64,000 bases of DNA from an uncultured Pelagibacteraceae bacterium (lineage in GTDB: Bacteria > Pseudomonadota > Alphaproteobacteria > Pelagibacterales > Pelagibacteraceae), in assembly GCA_902613855.1 (NCBI GenBank), contig CACMIX010000003.1, positions 62,001 through 126,000 of the forward strand, written 5' to 3'. Below the pieces are notes generated by a model that had not been told where the DNA came from, did no database searches, and saw only the letters and a program-made list of their open reading frames with translations. Numbering within the stretch: position 1 is the stretch's first letter; each line of letters opens with the position of its first letter. The translations under genes and the position numbers were made by a program. Below are positions 1 through 8,056 of this stretch, in pieces.

Positions 1-15
1 TTATATAACAACCAT

Positions 16-777
16 ATGGAATTTGATAAAAACGGAATACTAAACAGAGCAAAAGCAGCTCAGCAATCAACTGTTGTAATGGATGAAGGTTTAAGAGCCT
101 ACATGCTAAAAGTTTACAACTATATGGCAACAGGAATTTTATTAACTGGAATAGTTGCACTATTAACATTTAAAATGTCAGTCGTTACTAATGATGCTGG
201 ATCTATTGTGGGTCTAACTCAAATGGGTAATGCAATTTATATGTCAGGTCTAAAATGGCTTGTAATGCTTGCGCCTTTAGGAATTGTATTTTATATGAGT
301 TTTGGAATTAATAAAATGAGTGCATCAAAAGCTCAAACAACTTTCTGGGTTTTTGCTGGTTTGATGGGTTTGTCTTTATCCTCAATTTTATTAGTTTACA
401 CAGGAATGAGTGTAACAAGGGTATTCTTTATTTGTTCAGCAACTTTTGGTGCAATGAGTATTTATGGTTACACCACAAAAAGAGATCTGACTAAATTAGG
501 TTCTTTCTTAATGATGGGATTAATTGGAATAATTATAGCTTCAATAGTTAACATATTTATGAAATCATCGATGATGTATTTTGTGATTTCAATATTGGGA
601 GTTTTAATTTTTGTTGGTCTTACAGCTTACGACACTCAGAAGATTAAAAATATGTACGCAGCTAGTGATACAGGTGAAATCATGGGCAAAAAAGCTGTTA
701 TGGGTGCATTAACTCTTTACTTAGACTTTATAAATCTATTTATAATGTTGCTAAGACTTTTTGGACAAAGACGTTAA
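16..777 (+). CDS. Bax inhibitor-1/YccA family membrane protein
   Basis: A 253-residue integral membrane protein of the BI-1/YccA family. About 25 soluble N-terminal residues are followed by seven hydrophobic segments. Family hallmarks are the D-T-Q-K-I motif in the last third and the conserved C-terminal stretch L-Y-L-D-F-I-N-L-F followed by a basic end (G-Q-R-R). Known members are inner-membrane proteins; some act as pH-sensitive calcium leak channels, and E. coli YccA modulates FtsH. The bacterial role is unsettled, so no specific activity is claimed. The start used is the ATG 15 bp from the window edge, so no promoter can be judged. It converges on the DUF2794 gene with only 4 bp between stops. 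Confidence 0.9.
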   Translation: MEFDKNGILNRAKAAQQSTVVMDEGLRAYMLKVYNYMATGILLTGIVALLTFKMSVVTNDAGSIVGLTQMGNAIYMSGLKWLVMLAPLGIVFYMSFGINKMSASKAQTTFWVFAGLMGLSLSSILLVYTGMSVTRVFFICSATFGAMSIYGYTTKRDLTKLGSFLMMGLIGIIIASIVNIFMKSSMMYFVISILGVLIFVGLTAYDTQKIKNMYAASDTGEIMGKKAVMGALTLYLDFINLFIMLLRLFGQRR

Positions 778-781
778 TTTT

Positions 782-1123
782 TTAGAGCTTTTTCCAATTA
801 GTATTTTTTAATAATAATGTAAGTTCAAAAGAGTTTTTCAATATTTTACCGTTTGTATCTGTAATCAAATATTTAAGACTTTTATTTTTTGGCTTAAAAT
901 TTTTACAAATTTTATAAATAGCATTTTCAGCTGCATTTCTAAAAACACTAAAGCTTACCTGTTTGCTAGAAATATTTAAACCATAGTCTTTCCAAGATCC
1001 TTCAGACACCATTTTTGCATATAGATCTAAAATTATTTTAAGTTCATCTTTTTCAAAGAACTGCTTTTGCTCTATTTTATTTTGAGGGTTATTGATTATT
1101 AATTTTAGATTACTGCGCATCAA
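782..1123 (-). CDS. DUF2794 family protein
   Basis: A 113-residue soluble protein that matches DUF2794, a small alphaproteobacterial family without assigned function. Features I recognise are the block F-x-K-D-E-L-x-x-I-L-x-L-Y-A-K-M-V near residue 25, the following G-x-W-K-D-Y-G, the F-S-V-F-R-x-A-A-E segment, and a C-terminal part ending in a short L-L-x-K-N-x-N-W-K-K-L. No signal peptide or membrane segment is seen. Its start overlaps the end of the upstream yciB gene by 14 bp on the same strand, so the two are probably co-transcribed and translationally coupled. The function is unknown. Confidence 0.8.
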   Translation of the reverse strand: MMRSNLKLIINNPQNKIEQKQFFEKDELKIILDLYAKMVSEGSWKDYGLNISSKQVSFSVFRNAAENAIYKICKNFKPKNKSLKYLITDTNGKILKNSFELTLLLKNTNWKKL

Positions 1124-1664
1124 TTTTATGTTTATTAATGAGTGGTATTTGAAATGCTGTAAAAATTATTGTTATTGGCAACATTCCCCATACTTTAAAG
1201 TTAACCCAGAATTCCTCAGTTTGCGTCCTCCAAACAAACTCATTAAGTACAGCGAGCCCAAGAAAAAACAACATCCATCTTTTATTTAGTATTTCCCATC
1301 CAATATCAGATAAGGGTATGGATTTACCCATAATTTTTTTTAAAATAGGTTCTCTTGTAAAATATTTTCCAAAAAATAAAGCTAAGGCAAATAAAATATT
1401 TATTATAGTTGGTTTTACATAAATAAATATTGGATCATTAAAATAAATAGTTAGTCCACCAAAGAATGTGATTAATATCCCACTAACCAATGGCATTGGT
1501 GGTATTTTTTTTTCAAAGAACCATACAACCGCTAAAGCAATTAAAGTTGCAACTATGAGTGGAGGTATTGCAACGGATAAATTTTTATCATTATTATAAT
1601 AAAAGAAAAAAAATATTGCTAATGGTCCGAAATCGGTAATAAATTTCAAAAAAGATTTATTCAC
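1110..1664 (-). CDS. yciB: Septation protein A / inner membrane protein YciB (IspZ)
   Basis: A 184-residue polytopic membrane protein of the YciB/IspZ family, with about five or six hydrophobic segments. Recognisable features are the start K-F-I-T-D-F-G-P-L-A-I-F-F, the motif K-P-T-I-I-N-I-L-F-A, and the loop after it with W-x-x-L-N-x-R-W-M-x-F-F. Family members sit in the inner membrane and influence cell envelope synthesis and division; loss of IspZ in Shigella blocks septation. In alphaproteobacteria it often sits beside ftsY. Here ftsY is 27 kb away on the same strand, so that linkage is lost. It overlaps the downstream DUF2794 gene. Confidence 0.88.
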   Translation of the reverse strand: MNKSFLKFITDFGPLAIFFFFYYNNDKNLSVAIPPLIVATLIALAVVWFFEKKIPPMPLVSGILITFFGGLTIYFNDPIFIYVKPTIINILFALALFFGKYFTREPILKKIMGKSIPLSDIGWEILNKRWMLFFLGLAVLNEFVWRTQTEEFWVNFKVWGMLPITIIFTAFQIPLINKHKIDAQ

Positions 1665-1751
1665 TAAAAAGATATTAACATATTTGCCACATCACAAAAC
1701 ATTAATCTTTTTTGCATTGATTTTTATATTTAAATACCCATACTAATAATA

Positions 1752-2072
1752 ATGGCAATTCAAAAAGCTAAATTCTCAATCGGGGACATTGTTAAACATA
1801 AACACTTTGAATTTAGAGGTGTGATTTATGATGTTGATTTTGAATTTAATAATTCAGAGGAATGGTATCAATCGATCCCAAAAAATGTCAGACCAAGAAA
1901 AGATCAGCCATTTTACCACTTACTTGCTGAAAATGATGAAATTACTTATGAGGCATATGTTTCAGAGCAAAACTTGCTTATGGACGACTCTGATGAGCCA
2001 ATAAAACACCCATTAATTGAAGAAATTTTTTCAGGAAAAAAGGGCTCAAGCTACTTTAAGCTTTCAAATTAA
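1752..2072 (+). CDS. hspQ: Heat shock protein HspQ (YccV-like)
   Basis: A 106-residue protein of the HspQ/YccV family (hemimethylated-DNA-binding domain fold). The order of motifs fits the whole family: F-x-I-G-D-I-V-K-H near residue 10, F-R-G-V-I-Y-D-V-D, then R-P-x-x-D-Q-P-F-Y-H-L-L, Y-V-S-E-Q-N-L, and a C-terminal H-P-L-I-E. Known HspQ proteins bind hemimethylated oriC DNA and promote Lon-dependent degradation of selected substrates. It is full length (usual size about 105). It starts 87 bp from the divergent yciB gene and is followed by a 181 bp spacer holding a strong inverted repeat. Whether HspQ acts through Lon in this organism is inferred. Confidence 0.9.
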   Translation: MAIQKAKFSIGDIVKHKHFEFRGVIYDVDFEFNNSEEWYQSIPKNVRPRKDQPFYHLLAENDEITYEAYVSEQNLLMDDSDEPIKHPLIEEIFSGKKGSSYFKLSN

Positions 2073-2141
2073 CCATATCAATATTCCAACACATTTAGCT
2101 CAAATCTAGGCCATAAATATTCATTATATCTAACTCATATT

Positions 2142-2204
2142 CTGATCAAGGATGTTAAACGTTATATTTAGTCTTATTGTCTCCCCCTCTGCATTCTTGA
2201 TCAG
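2142..2204 (+). promoter_or_regulatory. Long-range hairpin with C-rich loop between hspQ and ccmC
   Basis: A 13-base arm at 2142-2154 (CTGATCAAGGATG) can pair with 2192-2204 (CATTCTTGATCAG). Twelve pairs are Watson-Crick and one is G-U. The 37-base loop ends in the pyrimidine run TCTCCCCCTCT at 2179-2189, unusually C-rich for this genome. A T5 run follows at 2210-2214. Each arm also holds the small palindrome TGATCA, so a paired protein-binding site is an alternative reading. No coding sequence covers this 181 bp spacer. It could be a leader of the ccm operon, a terminator for hspQ or a small RNA; the sequence does not decide. Confidence 0.5.
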
Positions 2205-2253
2205 ATAACTTTTTCATAATAGAAATTCCAAAATTAATTATTAAATAATAGAT

Positions 2254-2961
2254 ATGTTTAAGATCTTTGAACCAAATAAAATTTTTCAAATAACTTCTAA
2301 AGCTCCAAAGTATATTTTATTTTTATTTGTTATTGTTTTGACGGTTGGTTTGACGGAGGCATTAATTTTGTCTCCAGAGGATTATAAGCAAAGCGATGCA
2401 GTAAGAATTATGTATGTTCATGTTCCATCAGCATGGATTTCGCTTGGAATTTTTTCGTCGATTACTTTGTTATCTATAAGTGGTTTTATTTTTAAAAACA
2501 AAAATTTTTTTTTAATAGCAAAAAGTTTAGCACCATCTGGATTTGTTTTTAATATAATTGCTTTAGTTACAGGGGCAATTTGGGGTAAACCTACATGGGG
2601 AACTTGGTGGGCATGGGACGCTCGAATTACATCAATGCTAATTTTAGCATTATTTTTTGCTATGTATTTAATTGCCTGGAGAATTTATGAGAAAGAAGAA
2701 AAAGTTTTTAAGATTACTACCTTTATAACTGTAGTTGGTATTATAAATGTTCCAATTACTAAATACTCAGTTGATTGGTGGAATACACTTCACCAGCCAG
2801 CATCAATTAATATTTTAACAAAAAGCTCAATACATTCTTCAATGCTTTTCCCTTTATTATTAATGACTGCGGCATTTGCTCTATTTTCGTTGTTAATTTT
2901 CTTAATGAAATATAATACAGAACTGATAAAAATTAAAAATAAAGGCTTAGATAGATTATGA
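2254..2961 (+). CDS. ccmC: Heme exporter/chaperone CcmC
   Basis: Cytochrome c maturation (system I) protein that presents heme to CcmE at the periplasmic face of the inner membrane. The 235-residue protein has about six membrane segments. The tryptophan-rich WWD motif lies near residues 115-126 (W-G-T-W-W-A-W-D-A-R), flanked by the two conserved external histidines, H56 in H-V-P-S-A-W and H180 in H-Q-P-A-S. These are the residues known to bind heme in the family. It is the first gene of ccmCDEFGH here; ccmD starts inside its stop codon. The ATP-binding partners ccmA and ccmB are not adjacent. Confidence 0.96.
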   Translation: MFKIFEPNKIFQITSKAPKYILFLFVIVLTVGLTEALILSPEDYKQSDAVRIMYVHVPSAWISLGIFSSITLLSISGFIFKNKNFFLIAKSLAPSGFVFNIIALVTGAIWGKPTWGTWWAWDARITSMLILALFFAMYLIAWRIYEKEEKVFKITTFITVVGIINVPITKYSVDWWNTLHQPASINILTKSSIHSSMLFPLLLMTAAFALFSLLIFLMKYNTELIKIKNKGLDRL

Positions 2962-3185
2962 TTAATGAATTACTTTTTATGAATGGATATGCAGTGTACG
3001 TAATGTCTGCTTTTGGCTTTACTCTTTTAAGTTTCTTAGGCTTGTATATGATTACAAAGCTACAATTTGTTAAAGAGCAAAGTAAATTTGTTGCTAAATT
3101 TGGGTCTTTAAATCCTGAAAAAGCTAATTCTGCAAAAATACAAAGAATCAATAAAGAAATTTTAGCTAACGCCACAAACAACTAA
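2958..3185 (+). CDS. ccmD: Heme exporter protein CcmD
   Basis: A 75-residue protein with one membrane segment (about residues 10-32, G-Y-A-V-Y-V-M-S-A-F-G-F-T) and a charged cytoplasmic tail. CcmD proteins are short, poorly conserved, single-pass factors that help CcmC release holo-CcmE. The N-terminal Y-A-x-Y-V-x-x-A-F/Y pattern is the usual sign. The start codon overlaps the ccmC stop by 4 bp (ATGA), and ccmE follows after 10 bp. The call depends on position and topology more than on sequence. Confidence 0.88.
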   Translation: MINELLFMNGYAVYVMSAFGFTLLSFLGLYMITKLQFVKEQSKFVAKFGSLNPEKANSAKIQRINKEILANATNN

Positions 3186-3195
3186 CTTTTGAACC

Positions 3196-3615
3196 ATGTA
3201 TGGTCGTAAAGTTAAATTAAGATTTTTGTTTGTAACATTAATTTTAGTTACATTAATTTTAACAGTTTTTTTAATTCTAAAATCTTTAGAGGAAAATGTT
3301 GTTTACTTTCAATCACCAACTGAAATTAAAACATTATCAGAACTAGATACAAATAAAATTAGAGTTGGAGGAATGGTTAAAAAAAATTCAATTAATGTAA
3401 ACTCGGATGAAGTAAACTTTATTATTACAGATTTTAAAAATGAAATAAATGTAAGTTATTCTGGTGCTGTTCCTAATCTTTTTGCAGAGGAAAAAGGGGT
3501 AGTCGCAGAGGGATTTTTAAAAGATAGAAATTTTTTTTCTGCAACTAAAATTTTAGCTAAGCATGATGAAAATTACATGCCACCAGAAGTAAAAGAAGCT
3601 TTGGAGGAGAAATAA
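3196..3615 (+). CDS. ccmE: Cytochrome c-type biogenesis heme chaperone CcmE
   Basis: A 139-residue periplasmic heme chaperone anchored by one N-terminal membrane helix (about residues 8-29). The family's covalent heme-attachment site is present: H123 in K-H-D-E-N-Y-M-P-P, with the supporting tyrosine Y127. The central part ([18 protein letters not shown]) matches the OB-like beta barrel of CcmE. It receives heme from CcmC and passes it to CcmF/CcmH. The length is slightly short for the family, which usually has 140-160 residues. It is tightly packed between ccmD and ccmF. Confidence 0.95.
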   Translation: MYGRKVKLRFLFVTLILVTLILTVFLILKSLEENVVYFQSPTEIKTLSELDTNKIRVGGMVKKNSINVNSDEVNFIITDFKNEINVSYSGAVPNLFAEEKGVVAEGFLKDRNFFSATKILAKHDENYMPPEVKEALEEK

Positions 3616-3616
3616 A

Positions 3617-5491
3617 TTGATTTACAGTGTTGTTGGCCACTACTCACTTATCCTAGGTTTGTGTGTTGGCTTAATTTTAATTTTTTTTTCAATTCAAAAT
3701 TTCAAAAATTCAAACCAATTAGATACTAAAATATTATCGTTTTCTTTTTTACAATTATTTTTTGTTTTAATTAGTTTTTTAGCTTTAATTATTTCTTTTG
3801 TTATATCAGATTTTAGTAATGAAACTGTATTTAACAATTCACATACGACCAAACCACTTTTTTATAAAATTAGTGGAACTTGGGGAAATCACGAGGGAAG
3901 CTTGCTGCTATGGTTATTAGTTTTAACATTATTTATATTTATATTTTTATTAAGAACTAAAAATCAACCAATCAAGTATAAAATTTTAACATTAGGTTTT
4001 CAGCAAGTAATTATAATTGGTTTTTTTTTATTTCTAATTCAAACTTCGAACCCTTTTAATTATTTATTTCCTGTTCCGGATGAGGGCTTAGGATTAAATC
4101 CAATATTGCAGGATCCTGCATTAGCAATTCATCCACCAATTTTATATTTGGGTTATGTCGGCTCTTCTATTATTTTTTCATCTGCTTTAGCTGCAACCAC
4201 CTTAAAAATGGTTTCAACAAGCTGGGCAGTGCATATTAAAAAATGGGTTTTAATCTCTTGGATTTTTTTAACATTGGGTATTTTGCTAGGATCAATTTGG
4301 GCTTACTACGAACTAGGTTGGGGAGGATTTTGGTTTTGGGATCCAGTAGAAAATGTTTCCTTAATGCCCTGGCTAGCTTTGACAACCCTTTTACACTGTA
4401 TTTTAGTTCTTGAGAGAAAAGAAATCCTAACTTCATGGGTGATCATATTGTCCATTGCAACTTTCACCTTGAGCATGTGCGGGACTTTTTTAGTAAGATC
4501 TGGAATTCTAAATTCTGTTCATACATTTGCTAATGATCCAGAAAGAGGCTTATTTATTTTAATATTTTTATTTGCTTTAATTTTTTTGTCTTTATTTATT
4601 TTTTTCTTTTTTCATCAAACCAGTAAAAATAATTCGTCTAATTTTTTTTGGTTAAGTAAAGAAACTTCAATTTTAGTAAATAACTGGTTTATGATGTACT
4701 TTCTATCAGTTGTATTAATTGGCACAGTTTATCCTATATTTTTAGATGTAATATCCTCTCAGAAAATATCTGTGGGGCCGCCATTTTATCACAAACTGAT
4801 TGCCCCATTTTTAATTCCTTTTTTATTTGCGATGGCAATTGGGCCAAGATTAAAATGGATAAGATCTGATTTAAAAGATAAAATCTATCTGATTTCTTTA
4901 TTAATTATCTCTATTTTAATATCTTTCTTTATTGTCAAAAATTTTAGTACGAATATTCTTATTAATACCATCCTAATCTCCAGTGCTCTTTATTTATTTT
5001 TTATTACACTGAGAGATTTTTTTACTAAGAAATATAAAAATTTTGCTCAAAACACTGCTCATTTTGGATTTAGTTTATTGATTTTAAGTATTTTATTTAA
5101 CAATTTATTTTCAAGTGAAATAATAACTAATTTAAAAGTAGGTGAAACTTATGATAATTCAAAAACAAAAATAGTTTTTGAAAGTATAAATCAAAAAAAA
5201 GAGAAAAATTATAAATCTATAATTGCTAACTTTAACATTACTAATTCCGAAGGTATAAATAACAACTTATCACCTGAATTAAGAATATATAACCAACCTA
5301 ATATCACAACTAGTGAGGCAGATATTAAAACTACATTAATGAAGGATAAATTTATTGTAATTAATCTTGTCCAAAATCAAGATTATTTTAATGTAAGATA
5401 TCAAATTAAACCTTTTATGTTGTGGATATGGTTATCAGTTATCATGATAAGCTTTGGTGGTTTAGTTAGTTTTTTACAAAAAAGAATATGA
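3617..5491 (+). CDS. ccmF: Cytochrome c heme lyase subunit CcmF
   Basis: Large polytopic subunit (624 residues, more than ten membrane segments) of the holocytochrome c synthetase that ligates heme to apocytochrome c. The WWD motif is seen around residues 234-241 (W-G-G-F-W-F-W-D-P-V-E-N), after the family stretch H-P-P-I-L-Y-L-G-Y. A large C-terminal periplasmic domain precedes the last helix. The start is a TTG placed seven bases after a strong ribosome binding site (GGAGGAG, 3603-3609), one of the clearest in this window. It lies 1 bp after ccmE; its stop overlaps the ccmG start by 4 bp. Confidence 0.95.
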   Translation: MIYSVVGHYSLILGLCVGLILIFFSIQNFKNSNQLDTKILSFSFLQLFFVLISFLALIISFVISDFSNETVFNNSHTTKPLFYKISGTWGNHEGSLLLWLLVLTLFIFIFLLRTKNQPIKYKILTLGFQQVIIIGFFLFLIQTSNPFNYLFPVPDEGLGLNPILQDPALAIHPPILYLGYVGSSIIFSSALAATTLKMVSTSWAVHIKKWVLISWIFLTLGILLGSIWAYYELGWGGFWFWDPVENVSLMPWLALTTLLHCILVLERKEILTSWVIILSIATFTLSMCGTFLVRSGILNSVHTFANDPERGLFILIFLFALIFLSLFIFFFFHQTSKNNSSNFFWLSKETSILVNNWFMMYFLSVVLIGTVYPIFLDVISSQKISVGPPFYHKLIAPFLIPFLFAMAIGPRLKWIRSDLKDKIYLISLLIISILISFFIVKNFSTNILINTILISSALYLFFITLRDFFTKKYKNFAQNTAHFGFSLLILSILFNNLFSSEIITNLKVGETYDNSKTKIVFESINQKKEKNYKSIIANFNITNSEGINNNLSPELRIYNQPNITTSEADIKTTLMKDKFIVINLVQNQDYFNVRYQIKPFMLWIWLSVIMISFGGLVSFLQKRI

Positions 5492-6006
5492 AAAATAAAT
5501 TAATTCCATATTCAATAATACTAATATTTTTAATTATTTTTGCTGTTTTTTACAAAAGTTTAAAAGATACAAATATTTACACACCAGAGACGAAGATCAA
5601 TAATGATATCCCAATTTTCTCGGCTGAACTTCTGCTTTCAAATGAGAATTCAAACTCAACTGAAATTTTTGAATTAGATAAATTCTATTTATTAAATATT
5701 TGGGCCTCTTGGTGCGTTCCATGTAGAGATGAACACCCAATATTGATGAGTTTAAGTAAAAATAATAAATTAATAATTATTGGCATGAATTATAAAGATA
5801 ATAAAAAAAATGCTAAAAGTTTTTTAGATGAATTAGGTAATCCTTATGAAAAAATCATTTTAGATAAAAATGGGACAAATTCAATCGAATGGGGAGCTTT
5901 TGGTGTACCTGAAACTTTTATAATTTATAATAACAAAATAATAAAAAAATATATTGGACCTCTTAATAATGAGTTGTTGATAGAAATACAAAAAATAATA
6001 AAATGA
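5488..6006 (+). CDS. ccmG: Periplasmic thiol:disulfide oxidoreductase CcmG/DsbE
   Basis: A 172-residue membrane-anchored thioredoxin-fold protein that keeps apocytochrome c haem-binding cysteines reduced. It has one N-terminal helix (residues 8-25), then the active site W-A-S-W-C-V-P-C with C76 and C79, followed by the R-x-E-H-P signature typical of CcmG. The cis-proline is seen in G-V-P-E-T-F near residue 135. It overlaps ccmF and ccmH by 4 bp each, so translation of the three is probably coupled. Confidence 0.94.
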   Translation: MKNKLIPYSIILIFLIIFAVFYKSLKDTNIYTPETKINNDIPIFSAELLLSNENSNSTEIFELDKFYLLNIWASWCVPCRDEHPILMSLSKNNKLIIIGMNYKDNKKNAKSFLDELGNPYEKIILDKNGTNSIEWGAFGVPETFIIYNNKIIKKYIGPLNNELLIEIQKIIK

Positions 6007-6365
6007 AAATATTCAAAAATTTTGTAATTATTTTTCTCTTAATGACTATTAATAATCTTAATGCAAATGAAAATAGTGAAAGAAATCAAATCACAAAAAA
6101 TCTCAGATGCTTGATATGTCAAGGACAATCAGTTTATGACTCAGACTCTGATTTTGCAAATAGCATGAAAATTTTAGTAGATAAAAAATTAGACGAAGGC
6201 TTATCAGAAAAAGAAATATATATTTATTTTAAAGAAAAATATGGTGATTGGATTTTGTATGATCCTGGACTCAATAAAAATACGTATTTACTATGGTTAT
6301 TACCAATATTGATATTTCTATTTGGAGGTGCAATAATTGCTAAAAGTTTTATACTCAAAAAATAA
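6003..6365 (+). CDS. ccmH: Cytochrome c-type biogenesis protein CcmH
   Basis: A 120-residue protein with an N-terminal signal/anchor (residues 4-20), the thiol motif L-R-C-L-I-C-Q (C36 and C39), and a C-terminal membrane helix (about 97-115). It matches the short N-terminal-type CcmH/CycL, which reduces or presents apocytochrome c together with CcmG and CcmF. The conserved Y-G-D-W-I-L-Y-D-P block precedes the last helix. No TPR-bearing CcmI (CycH) follows it; the next gene is unrelated. It is the last ccm gene of this cluster. Confidence 0.94.
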   Translation: MKIFKNFVIIFLLMTINNLNANENSERNQITKNLRCLICQGQSVYDSDSDFANSMKILVDKKLDEGLSEKEIYIYFKEKYGDWILYDPGLNKNTYLLWLLPILIFLFGGAIIAKSFILKK

Positions 6366-6378
6366 TTATTAATTATCT

Positions 6379-6891
6379 ATGAAATTAAAAAATTTTCTTA
6401 CTTCATTATTCTTGGTTTTTTTTACTTTTTCAGTGAATGCTGAAGAACTAAATATAAAAAATCAAAATACAGAATTTAATGTTTATACAGGTATGTTTGA
6501 TTTTAGTGATGATGGAAAAAAATCCACATTATTAGGTTTTCAACATCAAAATGAGAACTTGAATAAGGATACTTTTCTAGGAAATCTTTCACCAATAACT
6601 GGAGCTCTAATTACAGCAGATGCTGCAGGTTATTTGTATACTGGTGTTCAAGCTCAATATAAGCTTGGTGCTTTGAATATCACTCCGAGTTTTACCCCTG
6701 GTTTATATTTTGAAGGAGACGGTAAAGACTTGGGACATTTGATCGAATTTAAAAGTGAATTGCAATTTTCACTAGATTTGTCAAATACGAGCGAGCTAGG
6801 TTTTTCTTATAATCATATATCTAATGCTAGTTTAGGGGATAAAAATCCTGGGGCAAATAGTTATATTTTTAATTTCTTAAAAAACTTCTAA
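6379..6891 (+). CDS. PagL-like lipid A 3-O-deacylase / acyloxyacyl hydrolase family outer membrane protein
   Basis: A 170-residue protein with a signal peptide (MKLKNFLTSLFLVFFTFSVNA, cut after A21 before E-E) and alternating beta-barrel-like strands, ending in a C-terminal phenylalanine as outer membrane barrels do. The region H-I-S-N-A-S-L near the end carries the PagL catalytic pair H146 and S148. The glutamate of Pseudomonas PagL, twelve residues after the serine, is N160 here. PagL removes the 3-O acyl chain of lipid A. The family match looks good, but activity on lipid A is inferred. It follows ccmH by 13 bp and precedes the hydroxyacid genes by 8 bp. Confidence 0.75.
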   Translation: MKLKNFLTSLFLVFFTFSVNAEELNIKNQNTEFNVYTGMFDFSDDGKKSTLLGFQHQNENLNKDTFLGNLSPITGALITADAAGYLYTGVQAQYKLGALNITPSFTPGLYFEGDGKDLGHLIEFKSELQFSLDLSNTSELGFSYNHISNASLGDKNPGANSYIFNFLKNF

Positions 6892-6899
6892 TAAAACTT

Positions 6900-8051
6900 A
6901 TGAATTTAAAAGATTGTCATAATTTTGCTGATTTCAGAAAATTGGCACAAAAAAAGTTACCTTCTCCGATTTTTCATTACATCGATGGTGCTGCAGACGA
7001 TGAAGTTACATATGCAAGAAATACAAGTGCATTTGATGATGTTGATTTAGTACCAAATGTTTTAAGAGGAGTAGAGAATGTTGACTTATCGACAACAATA
7101 TTTGGAAAGAAATTAGATTTACCTTTTTATTTATCACCTACTGCTTTACAGAGATTGTTTCACTATGATGGTGAAAGAGCTGTAGGTAAAGCTGCTAAGA
7201 AATATAATACCATGTTTGGAGTATCGGCCCTAGCTACAGTGAGTGTGGAGGAAATTTCTTCACTTGTTGATACACCAAAAATGTTTCAGTTTTATTTTCA
7301 TAAAGACAGAGGTCTTAATGATTCATGCTTAGAAAGAGCAAAGGCAGCTAATTTTGATGTCATGGCTCTAACAGTTGATACAATAACTGGTGGAAATAGA
7401 GAAAGAGATTTGAGAACTGGGTTTACGTCACCGCCTAAACTAACACTTTCAAGTTTATTTAGTTTTGCCACAAAGCCAATGTGGGGAATAAATTATTTAA
7501 CAAAAGGTAAGTTTGAATTACCTCATCTTCAAGATTTTGTAAAAGAAGGTACGAGCACCAACTCTTCAATCGGAAATTATTTTTCTACAATGCTCGATCA
7601 GTCAATGAACTGGAAAGATGCTGAACAACTTTGCTCTAAATGGGGGGGTCATTTTGCTTTAAAAGGAGTGATGTCCGTTGAAGATGCAAAAAGAGCAGTA
7701 GATATTGGATGTACAGGAATAATGGTTTCAAACCATGGTGGAAGACAACTCGATGGATCAAGGTCGCCTTTTGATCAACTTGCTGAAATTGTAGATGCTG
7801 TTGGTGATAAACTTGATGTAATCTGTGAGGGTGGAATTCACAGAGGAACTCACATGCTTAAAGCATTATCATTAGGTGCAAAGGCATGTTCTGGTGGAAG
7901 ATTGTATTTATACGCTCTTGCAGCAGCTGGACAAGCAGGTGTTGAAAGAGCTTTAGAGAAGTATAAGTCTGAATTAGTAAGAGATATGAAGTTAATGGGT
8001 TGCACTAAAATAAGTGATCTAAATAGAAGTAATTTAAGATTTAGAACATAG
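6900..8051 (+). CDS. FMN-dependent alpha-hydroxyacid oxidase/dehydrogenase (LldD/GlcO family), copy 1
   Basis: A 383-residue TIM-barrel flavoenzyme that oxidises an L-2-hydroxyacid such as L-lactate or glycolate to the 2-oxoacid. All catalytic positions are visible: the N-terminal Y-I-D-G-A-A-D-D, Q-F-Y-F, L-T-V-D-T, K255 in A-L-K-G-V, H279 and R282 in S-N-H-G-G-R-Q-L-D. It is unusual in the FMN-phosphate loop: the usual D-G-G-x-R-R-G reads E-G-G-I-H-R-G (E310, H314), while R334 of the next loop is kept. The gene 3' to it is a close paralogue, six bp away. The substrate cannot be fixed from sequence; no membrane-anchoring stretch stands out. Confidence 0.9.
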   Translation: MNLKDCHNFADFRKLAQKKLPSPIFHYIDGAADDEVTYARNTSAFDDVDLVPNVLRGVENVDLSTTIFGKKLDLPFYLSPTALQRLFHYDGERAVGKAAKKYNTMFGVSALATVSVEEISSLVDTPKMFQFYFHKDRGLNDSCLERAKAANFDVMALTVDTITGGNRERDLRTGFTSPPKLTLSSLFSFATKPMWGINYLTKGKFELPHLQDFVKEGTSTNSSIGNYFSTMLDQSMNWKDAEQLCSKWGGHFALKGVMSVEDAKRAVDIGCTGIMVSNHGGRQLDGSRSPFDQLAEIVDAVGDKLDVICEGGIHRGTHMLKALSLGAKACSGGRLYLYALAAAGQAGVERALEKYKSELVRDMKLMGCTKISDLNRSNLRFRT

Positions 8052-8056
8052 CAATC

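Noticed and set aside
2142..2204. Possible 6S RNA in the spacer between hspQ and ccmC
   Set aside because: 6S RNA needs two long flanking helices with a central open bubble of about 180 nt; only one stem with a single-stranded loop is seen.
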